From Dechloromonas sp. CZR5 (GTDB lineage: Bacteria > Pseudomonadota > Gammaproteobacteria > Burkholderiales > Rhodocyclaceae): a DNA stretch of 64,000 nt. The position numbers and the translations under genes were made by a program. The number at the start of each line of letters is the position of its first letter. The first letter of the stretch is position 1. The stretch lies in the NCBI RefSeq assembly GCF_008711155.1, contig NZ_VUYQ01000006.1, forward strand, positions 248,001-312,000, read 5' to 3'. Below are positions 10,437 through 19,052 of the stretch, piece after piece. Under the pieces are notes generated by a model. The model searched no databases. It saw only the letters and a list, made by a program, of their open reading frames with translations, and was not told the origin of the DNA.

Positions 10437-10486
10437 TTGCACGAAACGGGTGCGAGAATTATATTTATAACCAATGTAGTTTACAA
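10437..10486. promoter_or_regulatory. Overlapping divergent promoters and possible MarR operator
   Basis: On the minus strand, TTGTAA (10481-10486) and TATAAT (10458-10463) are separated by exactly 17 bases and point to marR. On the plus strand, TTGCAC (10437-10442) and TATATT (10460-10465), also 17 apart, point to the antiporter gene. The two -10 boxes overlap at an inverted repeat TTATA-N2-TATAA (10459-10470). This geometry suits an autoregulated MarR repressor; binding is inferred. Confidence 0.55.
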
Positions 10487-10550
10487 CCACCCAAAAACAC
10501 TCATTTCCCGGCCTCGTCGGCCCGCCCCGGTGCCAGCAGCTTTTACCCCC

Positions 10551-11762
10551 ATGTTGAATTCCATACAGCTCTTCGGTTTCGTCCTGCTTGGCGGCCTGCT
10601 CGCCGGCGAAACCGCGCGCCGGCTGGCCAGGCTGCCGAGAACGACGGGCTATGTGTTGTTCGGCCTCCTGGTCGGACAGAGCGGCAGCAACTGGGTAACG
10701 CCGCTGCATGTCGAGTCGGCCCAGTTGTTCATCGACCTCGCCCTCGGCCTGATCCTGTTCGAGCTCGGTTATCTGGTACCGGCCGTGAGCCGGACGGAAC
10801 GCCTGGCCCGCCTGCGGGCCGGAACCGCCGTCGCCCTCGCCTCCGGGGGGCTGCTTTTCGCCGGGTTCGTGGTCAACGCGGTACCGGCCACCGTGGCGCT
10901 TTTCGCGGCCGCGCTGTGCCTGGCCACCTCGCCAGCCATCACCATCGCCACCTGCAGCGATGTCGGTGCCCGGGGCGAGCGTACGGGCCTGCTCTACTCG
11001 CTGGTCGCCATCAACGGCGTCATCGCCTTCGCCATCGTCATGCTCACCCTTCCCTTCCTCGACGACGGCCAGTCCCTCGGCACCTTCGGACGCCTGAGCA
11101 CAGGGCTCGGCAGCATTGTCGGCTCTTTCCTGCTCGGCGGGGCGTGCGCCGCAATCGTCCTGCTCGGAGCGGAGCGCCTCGAGCGCCAGGCCGAACACCA
11201 GCACCTGCTGATTCTCGGCACCATCGTGCTCGGCGTCGGCACCGCGATCTATCTCGACATCTCGGTCTTCCTGCCCATGCTCGTCTTCGGCGCCATGGTC
11301 AGGGCAATCGACCACGACAACAAGGTAGTCGCCATCCGCATCGCGAGCGACGCCCGGGTCTTTCTGGTCATCACCTTCGTCCTGGCCGGGGCGGCGCTCG
11401 ATATCGGCCACCTGTTTTCCTATTGGCGCGAAGCACTGCTGATTTCGCTGGTGCGTTTTGTCGGGCAATGGGCTGCCGTCTGGCAATACCGCAAGAGGCT
11501 GGCCCTGAACCCGCGCGAATGCCTGTTGTTCAGCATCGGCCTGCAGCCGATGTCGAGCGTCGCGCTGGTGCTGCTGGTCAACATGCAGATGCTGCACAAC
11601 CAGATGAGCCCGGACCTGATCGGCATGCTGATGGCGACCATCCTGCTCATGCAACTGCTCGGCCCGCTGGCCACGCAAACGGCCATCCTCGGCTTCGGAG
11701 AGGCGACACGGCTGCAGCCCGCCGCCGAGCCGCCGGCAAACCATCGACAAGGAGTCTCATGA
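10551..11762 (+). CDS. CPA2-family cation:proton antiporter-like protein (first copy)
   Basis: Integral membrane protein of 403 aa, almost entirely hydrophobic helices (about 12), belonging to the Kef/CPA2 group. There is no RCK/TrkA nucleotide-binding domain at the C-terminus, unlike KefB/KefC. The start is the ATG at 10551; upstream codons in frame are intergenic. By eye, the segment equivalent to the ion-binding Gln-Asp of KefC reads Asn-Gly (SLVAINGVIAF), so the usual acidic residue seems absent. The stop overlaps the ATG of the next gene. First gene of a five-gene run. Confidence 0.85.
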   Translation: MLNSIQLFGFVLLGGLLAGETARRLARLPRTTGYVLFGLLVGQSGSNWVTPLHVESAQLFIDLALGLILFELGYLVPAVSRTERLARLRAGTAVALASGGLLFAGFVVNAVPATVALFAAALCLATSPAITIATCSDVGARGERTGLLYSLVAINGVIAFAIVMLTLPFLDDGQSLGTFGRLSTGLGSIVGSFLLGGACAAIVLLGAERLERQAEHQHLLILGTIVLGVGTAIYLDISVFLPMLVFGAMVRAIDHDNKVVAIRIASDARVFLVITFVLAGAALDIGHLFSYWREALLISLVRFVGQWAAVWQYRKRLALNPRECLLFSIGLQPMSSVALVLLVNMQMLHNQMSPDLIGMLMATILLMQLLGPLATQTAILGFGEATRLQPAAEPPANHRQGVS

Positions 11763-12544
11763 TGGCAAGACGTCCCTTACGTATCGGCCTCTCGGCCCGG
11801 ATCTACCACCCGCTGCCCGGTGCGACCGGCCTGCAATCCAAGTCGCTGCACTACCTCGAGCAGTCGGTTGCCCACTGGGTCATGTCGCGCGAAGTCATGG
11901 TCTTCATGATTCCCTCGGTGAGCGGCGATGGCCTGGTTCATCGGAGCAGCATCCGTCTCTCCGATTATCCGCAGCATCTCGACGGCCTCGTCCTGCAAGG
12001 CGGCGCCGACATCAGCCCGCAGTCCTACGGCGAGGAGCCGCTGCAGCCCGAGTGGGCGGGCGACCGCCTGCGCGACGCCTACGAGATGGAACTGCTGCAC
12101 GAATTCATGGAAGCCGGCAAGCCGGTGCTCGGCATCTGCCGTGGCGCCCAGCTGATCAACGTCGCGCTCGGCGGTACGCTGTACCAGGATATCGCCACGC
12201 AGTACGAACGCCCCGACATCCACGTCCATGACGATTACGACAAGCACGCCCACGCCGTCGCCTGGGAGGCGGGTGGCAGCCTGGCCAAGCTCTATACCGA
12301 ACAGGCCGGCGGGCGGGTGGTCTCCATTCACCACCAGGCGATCAGGGCCGTCGGCAAGGGCTTGCGGATCGAGGCGCGCAGCACCGAGGACGGACTGATC
12401 GAAGCCATTCGCCTCGATGCCAAATCCTATGTACTCGGCCTGCAGTGGCACCCGGAATTCCACCCGCCGGGCAGCCCGGACCTGCTGAACTGCACGCCTA
12501 TCCTCGACGAATTCCTCAACGCCGCGCGAGGCCGGCGATGGTGA
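11759..12544 (+). CDS. Class I glutamine amidotransferase, gamma-glutamyl-GABA hydrolase type (PuuD-like)
   Basis: Predicted cytoplasmic gamma-glutamyl hydrolase of 261 aa (peptidase C26 family). The nucleophile elbow GICRGAQ places the catalytic Cys at about 127, and QWHPEFH supplies the His and Glu. A GGAG lies 5 bases before the first of two adjacent ATGs. PuuD cleaves gamma-glutamyl-GABA; other members act on folylpoly-glutamate or glutathione-related compounds, so the substrate is open. It is translationally coupled to the first antiporter. Sitting between two antiporters and just upstream of a gamma-glutamyl ligase-type gene, it suggests a role in turnover of a gamma-glutamyl compound. 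Confidence 0.88.
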   Translation: MMARRPLRIGLSARIYHPLPGATGLQSKSLHYLEQSVAHWVMSREVMVFMIPSVSGDGLVHRSSIRLSDYPQHLDGLVLQGGADISPQSYGEEPLQPEWAGDRLRDAYEMELLHEFMEAGKPVLGICRGAQLINVALGGTLYQDIATQYERPDIHVHDDYDKHAHAVAWEAGGSLAKLYTEQAGGRVVSIHHQAIRAVGKGLRIEARSTEDGLIEAIRLDAKSYVLGLQWHPEFHPPGSPDLLNCTPILDEFLNAARGRRW

Positions 12545-12587
12545 GGTCGGGACTGCCCATGGGGTGGCGCACGATGGGAGGGCGGAG

Positions 12588-13856
12588 ATGATCGAACGCC
12601 TCCTCGCTCCGCTGCGCAACGTCTGGGACAGCCTGGTCGAGCGCCTGTTCTTCCTGCCGCCCTTTCCGGAAAGCATCGACTCGCTGGCCCTGTTCAGCCT
12701 GCTGCTGGTCGTCGGACTGCTTATCGGCGAATGGCTGCACGCCCACGCCCGCTGGCCCAAGGTCATCGGCTACGTGCTGGCCGGCATCGTATTCGGGCCA
12801 TCGGCGCTGGGCTGGATCAGCATCGAGGCGCTGGCCCAGGCACGGCCGATTGCCGATGCGGCGCTCGGCCTGCTGATGCTGGAGGTCGGCCGGCGTCTCG
12901 AACTGAAATGGTTGTGGGGCAATGCGGCCTTGCTGCGCGGCACGCTGGCCGACATTTCGCTCTCTTTTGTGCTGATCTTCGCCTTCGCACTCTGGCTGGT
13001 CGGCCTGTCGCCGGCCTGGGCGGCTGCCACCGCGGCCGTCACCATGGCCTCGGCGCCGGCCGTCGTCCTGCTGACCATCGAGGAGTCGAGGGCGCAGGGG
13101 CAGGTCACCGAGCGCATCATCCTGCATACCGCTATCGGTTCGGCCGCTTCCTTCGTCGCTTTTGCCGTCGTCCTTGGCATCGTGCATGCCGAATTGAGCG
13201 CGGACTGGCTGAACGCCATCCTGCATCCGCTCTGGGTAGTAGCCGGGGCGCTGCTCGTCGGCGGCCTCGGCGCCTGGCTGGCGCTGCGCATCGCCCGCAC
13301 CCTGCCCAAGCGTTCGCTGGCCCAGGTTTTCGTACTCATCGCCTGCGCCTTGCTCGCCGTGGGCATCGCCCGCATGCTGGCCGTACCGGTCTTCCTGACC
13401 CTTTTCCTGATGGGCGTGCTGCTCGCTGCAACCGACCGACAGCAGACGCTGCGCTATACCGACCTGCCGGAAGGCCACTGGCTGCTCGCCATCGTGCTTT
13501 TCGTCATCGTCGGCGCCTCCTTGCCATGGCAGGACTTCACCTGGGTGGCCGGCCTGCAGGCACTCGGCCTGCTGCTCGTCCGTGCCACCGCCAAGGCCGC
13601 AGCCCTGGCCTGGTCGGGCGGCAGCCTGCCGCTGTCCAAGCGCTTGCTGGTCGGCGTCGGCATCCAGCCCCTGTCGGCCACGGCCGTGTTCATGGCGTAT
13701 GAGATAGCCGGCCTTTATCCGGAAGTCGGACGCTCCGCACTGACCCTGCCGCTGTTCGCGGCGGCGATGATGGAACTGATCGGCCCGGCGCTCTGCCGCC
13801 TGGCCTTGAGCCGCTCCGGCGAATGCGGCGCCGGCGACAAGGGAGGTATCGCATGA
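12588..13856 (+). CDS. CPA2-family cation:proton antiporter-like protein (second copy)
   Basis: Membrane protein of 422 aa, related to but clearly diverged from the first antiporter. The start is the ATG at 12588, 5 bases after GGGAGG. Roughly 12 membrane helices occupy residues 35-410; there is no cytoplasmic regulatory domain. The helix that carries the ion-binding Asp in KefC reads HTAIGSAASF here, with no acid. The region GYVLAGIVFGPSALGW matches the first broken helix of the family. The stop codon overlaps the ATG of the downstream ligase gene. The pair may work as a heterodimer or have separate cargoes. Confidence 0.85.
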   Translation: MIERLLAPLRNVWDSLVERLFFLPPFPESIDSLALFSLLLVVGLLIGEWLHAHARWPKVIGYVLAGIVFGPSALGWISIEALAQARPIADAALGLLMLEVGRRLELKWLWGNAALLRGTLADISLSFVLIFAFALWLVGLSPAWAAATAAVTMASAPAVVLLTIEESRAQGQVTERIILHTAIGSAASFVAFAVVLGIVHAELSADWLNAILHPLWVVAGALLVGGLGAWLALRIARTLPKRSLAQVFVLIACALLAVGIARMLAVPVFLTLFLMGVLLAATDRQQTLRYTDLPEGHWLLAIVLFVIVGASLPWQDFTWVAGLQALGLLLVRATAKAAALAWSGGSLPLSKRLLVGVGIQPLSATAVFMAYEIAGLYPEVGRSALTLPLFAAAMMELIGPALCRLALSRSGECGAGDKGGIA

Positions 13857-14977
13857 GCGACAAGGGACTGGAAAACTTCAAGGAGAGCGCACCGCTGTCG
13901 CTCGGTGTCGAACTCGAGCTGCAACTCGTTTCCCGACGCGATTTCGATCTGACGCGCGGCGCCACCGACCTACTCGACAGCCTCGATTACGACGGACGCT
14001 TCGGTGAAATCAAGCTGGAAATCACCGAAAGCATGATCGAGATCAGCACCCAGGCGCAATTGACTGTCGACGGCATCGCCGCCGACCTGGCCGGCCTGCG
14101 CGACACGCTGCGTCAGCACGGCGAACGCAACAACATCGGCATCTGCGGCGGCGGCACCCACCCCTTCCATCACTGGCCGGAGCGGCGTATCTGCCCGGGC
14201 GAGCGCTTCAACGGCCTGTACCAGCGCTACGGCTACCTGGCCAAGCAATTCACCGTCTTCGGGCAGCATATCCACGTCGGCTGCACCTCGGCCGACGAAG
14301 CCATCTGGCTGACCCAGGCGCTCGGCGTCCATGTGCCGGCCTTCATCGCCCTGTCAGCCTCGTCGCCCTTTGTCGACGGCGTGGACAGCCTCTACCAGTC
14401 GGCCCGTCTCAACGCGGTATCGGCCTTCCCGCTCAGCGGACAGTGCCCGCCGCTGAACGACTGGCCGGATTTCTGCCGGCATTTCGAATTCCTGCAGGCC
14501 TGCGGCATTGCGCAAGGCATCAAGGACTTGTACTGGGATGTGCGGCCGAAGCCCGAGTTCGGCACGGTCGAGATTCGCGTCTGCGACACCCCGCTCTCCA
14601 TCGAGCAGGCCATCGCCCTGGCCGCCTTCGCCCAGTCGCTGTCGCGCTGGCTGTTGCGCACCCGACCGGCGCTACAGACCGAGAGGCAGGCCCATGTCGC
14701 CCGCTATAACAAGTTCCAGGCTTGCCGCTACGGTCTGGATGCGGAAATTTCCGATCCGTCCGGCCTTTGCCGGCAGCCGCTGCGACAGACCCTGACACCG
14801 CTGCTCGAAGCGATTTCCGAAGACGCCGGTGAACTCGGCTGTCTGCATTGGCTGAGTCCGCTAAAAAACATGCTTGCCGGAGGAACTGGCGATGCCGCCT
14901 GGCTGCGCGAGCGCTTCCGCCAGCATGGCAACCTGAATGATGTGGTGCGCGAAACCGGCGAACGCCTGATGCGCTGA
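13853..14977 (+). CDS. Carboxylate-amine ligase, GCS2/YbdK family
   Basis: ATP-dependent gamma-glutamyl ligase-type enzyme (374 aa) of glutamate-cysteine ligase family 2. Visible landmarks are LGVELELQLV near the N-terminus (substrate and metal-binding glutamates), KLEITESMIEIST, GGGTHPF, GQHIHVG and TVEIRVCDTP. E. coli YbdK has weak glutamate-cysteine ligase activity in vitro; the physiological substrates of most members are unknown. The ATG at 13853 has GGGAGG 6 bases upstream and overlaps the antiporter stop (ATGA). Chemically it is the reverse partner of the upstream gamma-glutamyl hydrolase. Confidence 0.9.
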   Translation: MSDKGLENFKESAPLSLGVELELQLVSRRDFDLTRGATDLLDSLDYDGRFGEIKLEITESMIEISTQAQLTVDGIAADLAGLRDTLRQHGERNNIGICGGGTHPFHHWPERRICPGERFNGLYQRYGYLAKQFTVFGQHIHVGCTSADEAIWLTQALGVHVPAFIALSASSPFVDGVDSLYQSARLNAVSAFPLSGQCPPLNDWPDFCRHFEFLQACGIAQGIKDLYWDVRPKPEFGTVEIRVCDTPLSIEQAIALAAFAQSLSRWLLRTRPALQTERQAHVARYNKFQACRYGLDAEISDPSGLCRQPLRQTLTPLLEAISEDAGELGCLHWLSPLKNMLAGGTGDAAWLRERFRQHGNLNDVVRETGERLMR

Positions 14978-15000
14978 ATAACCCGAGATGGAGAATGAAA

Positions 15001-16254
15001 ATGAGTCGCCGCTGGCCAGTTGTCCTGTTCCTGCTCCTGCTGCCGCCGGCAGCCCCGGCGGTGACGCCGAGCTGTCAGTTCGACAAGCTGCCGGCGGGCG
15101 AGCAGAAGCTCGGTCCCTGGATCGATAAACACAACTGGCTGGATATCGAAAACCAGCGCCTGACCCTGCAGTCCGCCAGCACCTTCATGCCGGCCTGGCG
15201 CATGGCGCCTTCCACCGACCGGCCGGCTGCAGCACCGGCCAGCCGGCTGCTGGAAGACCTGCCGGCAGTCGATCCGCTGGATGGCAAGGCGCGCAGCCTG
15301 GGTTTCCTGCTCGACAGCCGGCTGGCGACCGACGGCATCGTCGTGCTGCGCAACGGAAAAATTGTCGCCGAGCGCTACCGCAACGGCTTGGTATATGACC
15401 GGCCGCGCCCGCTGCTCGAGGCCACCCGCCCGTTGCTCAATCTGCTCGGGGCGATGAGCGTCAACCAGGGCAAGCTCGCCACCGACAAATCGGTTTCCCG
15501 CTATATCCCGGCCTTCGCCAACTCGGGCAGCCTGCGCAAGATATCGATTCACCGCCTGCTCGACGGCGACGAACGCCTCGCCTGGAGCCCGGAGGAACTT
15601 GCCGACTGGCGGCAGGCCGCCGGCTGGACCGGGAACGAAACCGGCAAGGGCGTCCGGACCTGGCTTGCCCAGCCGAATCTCTGGGACAAGCCGCTGCGCA
15701 CGGGGCTGGATACCGGCGCCACGGCAACGCCCGAAGACGACCTGCTGGCCTGGGCCCTGGCCGAAAGCAACGGCCGGCCGCTGGCCCGACTCTTCTGCGA
15801 GCAACTGCTGCTCCCCGCCCAGCCGGAGCACGAGGTGCTGTGGCTGAGCGATGCCCAGGGTGTCGAACTGGCGAATGGCCTCAGCCTCTCGCCACGCGAT
15901 TTCGCCAGGCTCGGACAACTGCTCGTCGAGGCGCGCAGCAGCCGCAAGCGGGCCAGGATACCCGGCTGGTTCATCGAAACCCTGCTGGCCTCGTCCGGTA
16001 TCCGTGCAGGCGACATCCAGGGCTTGCCCAAGGGCAGCGAGCGACGCTACGGCTTCGTCCATTTGGGCGGCGCCCCCAATCGCGTCGCCCTCATCGGCAC
16101 GCACGGCACCAGCCTCTACCTGGATTTCGACAAACGCCTCGTCATCGCCAGCTTTGCCAGCTACCCGCAGGCACATACGCCGGCCATGCTGGCCTTGCTC
16201 GAACAGGTCTGGCTGTCCATCGAACGCGGACTGAAACCCACCGGAAAGCGCTGA
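15001..16254 (+). CDS. Beta-lactamase-fold serine-hydrolase homologue lacking catalytic residues
   Basis: Exported protein of 417 aa with a signal peptide (basic start, hydrophobic LFLLLLPPAAPA, predicted cleavage near residue 20). The body follows the layout of class C/6-aminohexanoate-dimer hydrolase proteins: GIVVLRNGKIVAERY, then the position of the S-x-T-K motif, then the HRLLDGDERLAW segment, then the region of the active-site Tyr. At the S-x-T-K position I read EATR, and the usual Tyr-Ser-Ser segment reads LDTGATA, so Ser, Lys and Tyr all appear lost. The second ATG (15001) is chosen because GGAG lies 7 bases upstream; the ATG at 14995 is too close. It follows the ligase by 23 bases and probably belongs to that operon. 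Confidence 0.75.
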   Translation: MSRRWPVVLFLLLLPPAAPAVTPSCQFDKLPAGEQKLGPWIDKHNWLDIENQRLTLQSASTFMPAWRMAPSTDRPAAAPASRLLEDLPAVDPLDGKARSLGFLLDSRLATDGIVVLRNGKIVAERYRNGLVYDRPRPLLEATRPLLNLLGAMSVNQGKLATDKSVSRYIPAFANSGSLRKISIHRLLDGDERLAWSPEELADWRQAAGWTGNETGKGVRTWLAQPNLWDKPLRTGLDTGATATPEDDLLAWALAESNGRPLARLFCEQLLLPAQPEHEVLWLSDAQGVELANGLSLSPRDFARLGQLLVEARSSRKRARIPGWFIETLLASSGIRAGDIQGLPKGSERRYGFVHLGGAPNRVALIGTHGTSLYLDFDKRLVIASFASYPQAHTPAMLALLEQVWLSIERGLKPTGKR

Positions 16255-16314
16255 TCGACCTGCGCCGGGCGGCGCGCCCGGAAAGTGCATCCGGATGCCG
16301 CCGTGCCCACCGGC

Positions 16315-16320
16315 TATAAT
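16315..16320 (+). promoter_or_regulatory. -10 box of the prfB promoter
   Basis: A perfect TATAAT lies 31 bases before the prfB ATG, just after the upstream gene ends. No convincing -35 hexamer is found at 16-18 bases. Confidence 0.5.
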
Positions 16321-16351
16321 TGAGGTTTTGCCACGCACCGAGAAGAACGTC

Positions 16352-17456
16352 ATGGAAGCCGAACAACTCAACAGCATCTCCAACAAGCTCGACGATCTGG
16401 CGCAGCGCGCCGCCGAGCTTCGGAGGTATCTTTGACTACGATCACAAGCGCGAACGCCTGACCCTCCTCAACCAGGAGATGGAAGATCCCAAGATTTGGG
16501 ACGATCCGAAACGCGCCCAGGAACTGGGCAAGGAAAAGAAATCGCTGGAAGATATCGTGCTCGTCCTCGAAGCCGTCGATAACGGCGTCAACGACGGCCG
16601 CGAGCTGTTCGCCATGGGCAAGGACGACAACGACGACGACACGCTGCTCGCCGTCGAGGCCGACAACGCCGAGCTGGAAAGCAAGCTCGCCGCCCTCGAA
16701 TTCCGCCGCATGTTCAACAACCCGTCCGACCCGATGCCCTGCTTCCTGGAAATCCAGGCCGGCGCAGGCGGTACGGAAGCCCAGGACTGGGCCTCGATGC
16801 TGCTGCGCATGTACCTGAAATACGGTGAAAAGAAGGGCTTCTCGGTCGAGGTCATGGAAGAATCCGAAGGCGACGTGGCCGGCATCAAGAGCGCCACCGT
16901 CAAGTTCTCCGGTGACTACGCCTACGGCACGCTGCGCACCGAAACCGGCATCCACCGCCTGGTCCGCAAGTCGCCGTTCGACTCCAACGCGCGCCGCCAC
17001 ACCAGCTTCACGTCGGTGTTCGTCTTCCCGGAAGTGGACGACTCGATCGAAATCGCCATCAACCCGGCCGACGTGCGTACCGACACCTACCGCGCCTCCG
17101 GCGCCGGCGGTCAGCACATCAACAAGACCGACTCCGCCGTCCGTCTGACCCACGTGCCGACCGGCATCGTCGTGCAGTGCCAGAACGACCGTTCGCAGCA
17201 CCGCAACCGCGATGAAGCCTGGCAGATGCTGCGCGCCCGTCTCTACGAGTTCGAACTGCGCAAGCAGCAGGCCGAACAACAGAAGCTGGAAGATGCCAAG
17301 TCCGATATCGGCTGGGGGCACCAGATCCGTTCCTACGTGCTCGACCAGTCGCGCATCAAGGATCTGCGCACCAGCTTCGAAACCGGCAACACCCAGGCCG
17401 TGCTCGACGGCGACCTCGACGGCTTCATCGAAGCCAGCCTGAAACAAGGCGTCTGA
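16352..17456 (+). CDS. prfB: Peptide chain release factor 2 (programmed +1 frameshift)
   Basis: Releases completed proteins at UGA and UAA. Translation begins at the ATG at 16352 and reads 27 codons to an in-frame TGA (16433-16435). The sequence AGGTATCTTTGAC with an internal Shine-Dalgarno-like GGAGG is the classical RF2 slippage site: the ribosome slips forward one base at CTT and continues from GAC at 16434 to the stop at 17454-17456, giving 367 aa. The anticodon-like SPF tripeptide is at 207-209 and the catalytic GGQ at 252-254, as in E. coli. The frameshift is autoregulatory (low RF2 favours slippage). The gene is intact, not a pseudogene. In many proteobacteria lysS follows directly; here four genes intervene. 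Confidence 0.97.
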
Positions 17457-17475
17457 GGCCCGGGGTGAGTCAGCC

Positions 17476-18729
17476 ATGACTCGCCTCTTCGTCTGGCTGA
17501 CCGGCGCGCTGCTCCTGCTCGTGCTGGCCGCCGGCGGCCTGTTTCTGGCGGCGCTGGAGGATGCGCCGCTGGTGGAGCGCGACGAGAACATCTCGCCGGC
17601 TGCCATCGACCAGGCACGCCGGCTGTTCCACACCAACGATCCTCGTCGTCTGCAGCGTGGCGAGGCCCGCCACACCGCAATCCCGGCCACGCTGATCGAC
17701 GAAGGCGTCAACGCCCTGGCCAGTCGCGGCCTGAAAGCACGGGGCGCTTTCATCCTGACCGGGGAAATGGCCGAAATCCGGCTCACTCGCCGCATTCCCC
17801 TGATTCCCGACGGACCTTTCCTCAATCTGAAAGCGAGCATTCGCCCAGGCAGCGGCGAGCCGAAGATCGACACCGCGTCGATCGGGCAGACCCGGATTCC
17901 CCCCGCCGTTCTCGAAGCCCTCCTGAACATCGCCGCCGATGCAAGGGGTTACGGCCCGGAATGGCAACTGGCCCGCAAGGCGGTCCATGAGCTGGCCTTC
18001 GATCCGGCGCACCGACTGGTCATCGTCGGCTATACCTGGGAACCCTCCCTGCTCGACCACGCGCGAGCCATCGCCTTCTCGCCCGACGACCTGGTGCGCA
18101 TTCGCTCCGCCCAGGAATCGCTGGCGGGATATCTCGACCACTACGCGTCGGGCCGGCGCATACCGTTCGCCGGGGTGTTGCAGGCCATGCTGGATGTGAA
18201 CGGCAGCGACCAGCGGGAAAACCGGCGGGCCGCCTTGCTCGTCCTCGGCATTTATCTCGCCGAGAAAAACATCTCGTCGCTGATACCTGAAGCCCGCGGC
18301 TGGCCGCCATTGCGGCCGGTCGTCATGATGCTCGCCGGCCGCAACGACAGTGCCCAGCATTTTGCGGTTTCCGCCATGCTCGCCGCCTGGGCCGGCGAGC
18401 CTGTCGCCGACGCCATCGGCCTGTACAAGGAACTGGCCGATGCCCGCCACGGCAGCGGATTTTCCTTTGCCGACCTGGCCGCCGACCGTGCCGGCACCCG
18501 CTTCGGGGAACTGATCAACCGGCGCGACCAGCGGCTGATCACCTTGTTGAACCGCGAAATCCAAGACCACGACATGGTACCGCCGCTTGGCGATCTGCCG
18601 GAATCGATCAGTGCCATTGCGTTCCAGCGCCGCTTCGGTAGCACGTCCAGTCCCGCCTATCGCCAACTGACAGCCGAAATCGAGCGGCGCCTCGACGGCA
18701 TGCCCCTTTACCAGCCAGCGCAACGATGA
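17476..18729 (+). CDS. Conserved hypothetical membrane-anchored protein
   Basis: Protein of 417 aa with one N-terminal membrane anchor (about residues 5-27) and a long periplasmic-facing region. I recognise no domain with confidence. It is rich in short alpha-helical segments and contains one hydrophobic stretch (RPVVMMLAGRN) near residue 280, with HFAVSAMLAAWAGEP following it. It starts 19 bases after prfB and overlaps the next gene by 4 bases, so it is probably co-transcribed with both. Function unknown. Confidence 0.75.
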   Translation: MTRLFVWLTGALLLLVLAAGGLFLAALEDAPLVERDENISPAAIDQARRLFHTNDPRRLQRGEARHTAIPATLIDEGVNALASRGLKARGAFILTGEMAEIRLTRRIPLIPDGPFLNLKASIRPGSGEPKIDTASIGQTRIPPAVLEALLNIAADARGYGPEWQLARKAVHELAFDPAHRLVIVGYTWEPSLLDHARAIAFSPDDLVRIRSAQESLAGYLDHYASGRRIPFAGVLQAMLDVNGSDQRENRRAALLVLGIYLAEKNISSLIPEARGWPPLRPVVMMLAGRNDSAQHFAVSAMLAAWAGEPVADAIGLYKELADARHGSGFSFADLAADRAGTRFGELINRRDQRLITLLNREIQDHDMVPPLGDLPESISAIAFQRRFGSTSSPAYRQLTAEIERRLDGMPLYQPAQR

Positions 18730-19052
18730 TCGACAATCTGTACTCCGACCTTCCCGCTTCGCCCCGACAGGACGAACTGTTCCGGGAACTGCTCAAGCGC
18801 CCCGGATTGCGTATCGAACGCATCGTCTCCACCGGCCAGGCTAGCCCGAGCGGATTCTGGTACGACCAGCCGGAAGGCGAGTGGGTGCTGCTCCTGCAGG
18901 GTGAGGCGGGAATCCGCTTCGAGGACACAGCGGAAGCGCTGGCGCTGCTACCCGGTGATTTCCTGGAGATCGCCCCGCATCGACGGCATCGGGTGGAATG
19001 GACTCATCCGGACCTGACGACCGTCTGGCTTGCCATCCACTACGCGGCCTGA
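18726..19052 (+). CDS. Small cupin-domain protein
   Basis: A 108-aa single-domain cupin. The beta-barrel pattern is visible: GEWVLLLQGEAGIRF (cupin motif 1, lacking the usual pair of histidines) and LLPGDFLEIAPHRRHRVEW (motif 2 region, His-rich). Metal binding is possible through the HRRHRVEW and TVWLAIHY segments. The ATG overlaps the upstream stop (ATGA). Substrate unknown; small cupins often act as sensors, isomerases or binding proteins. Confidence 0.8.
   Translation: MIDNLYSDLPASPRQDELFRELLKRPGLRIERIVSTGQASPSGFWYDQPEGEWVLLLQGEAGIRFEDTAEALALLPGDFLEIAPHRRHRVEWTHPDLTTVWLAIHYAA

Noticed and set aside
10376-11758. Upstream part of a 722-codon plus-strand frame merging antiporter DNA with the amidotransferase
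   Set aside because: The first 460 codons are the wrong frame of the antiporter; the amidotransferase starts at 11759.
14728-16386. Minus-strand frame of 552 codons opposite the serine-hydrolase homologue
   Set aside because: Antisense shadow; the plus strand has a signal peptide and fold motifs.
16352-16435. prfB read as a pseudogene with an early stop
   Set aside because: The stop is the regulatory TGA of the RF2 frameshift site.
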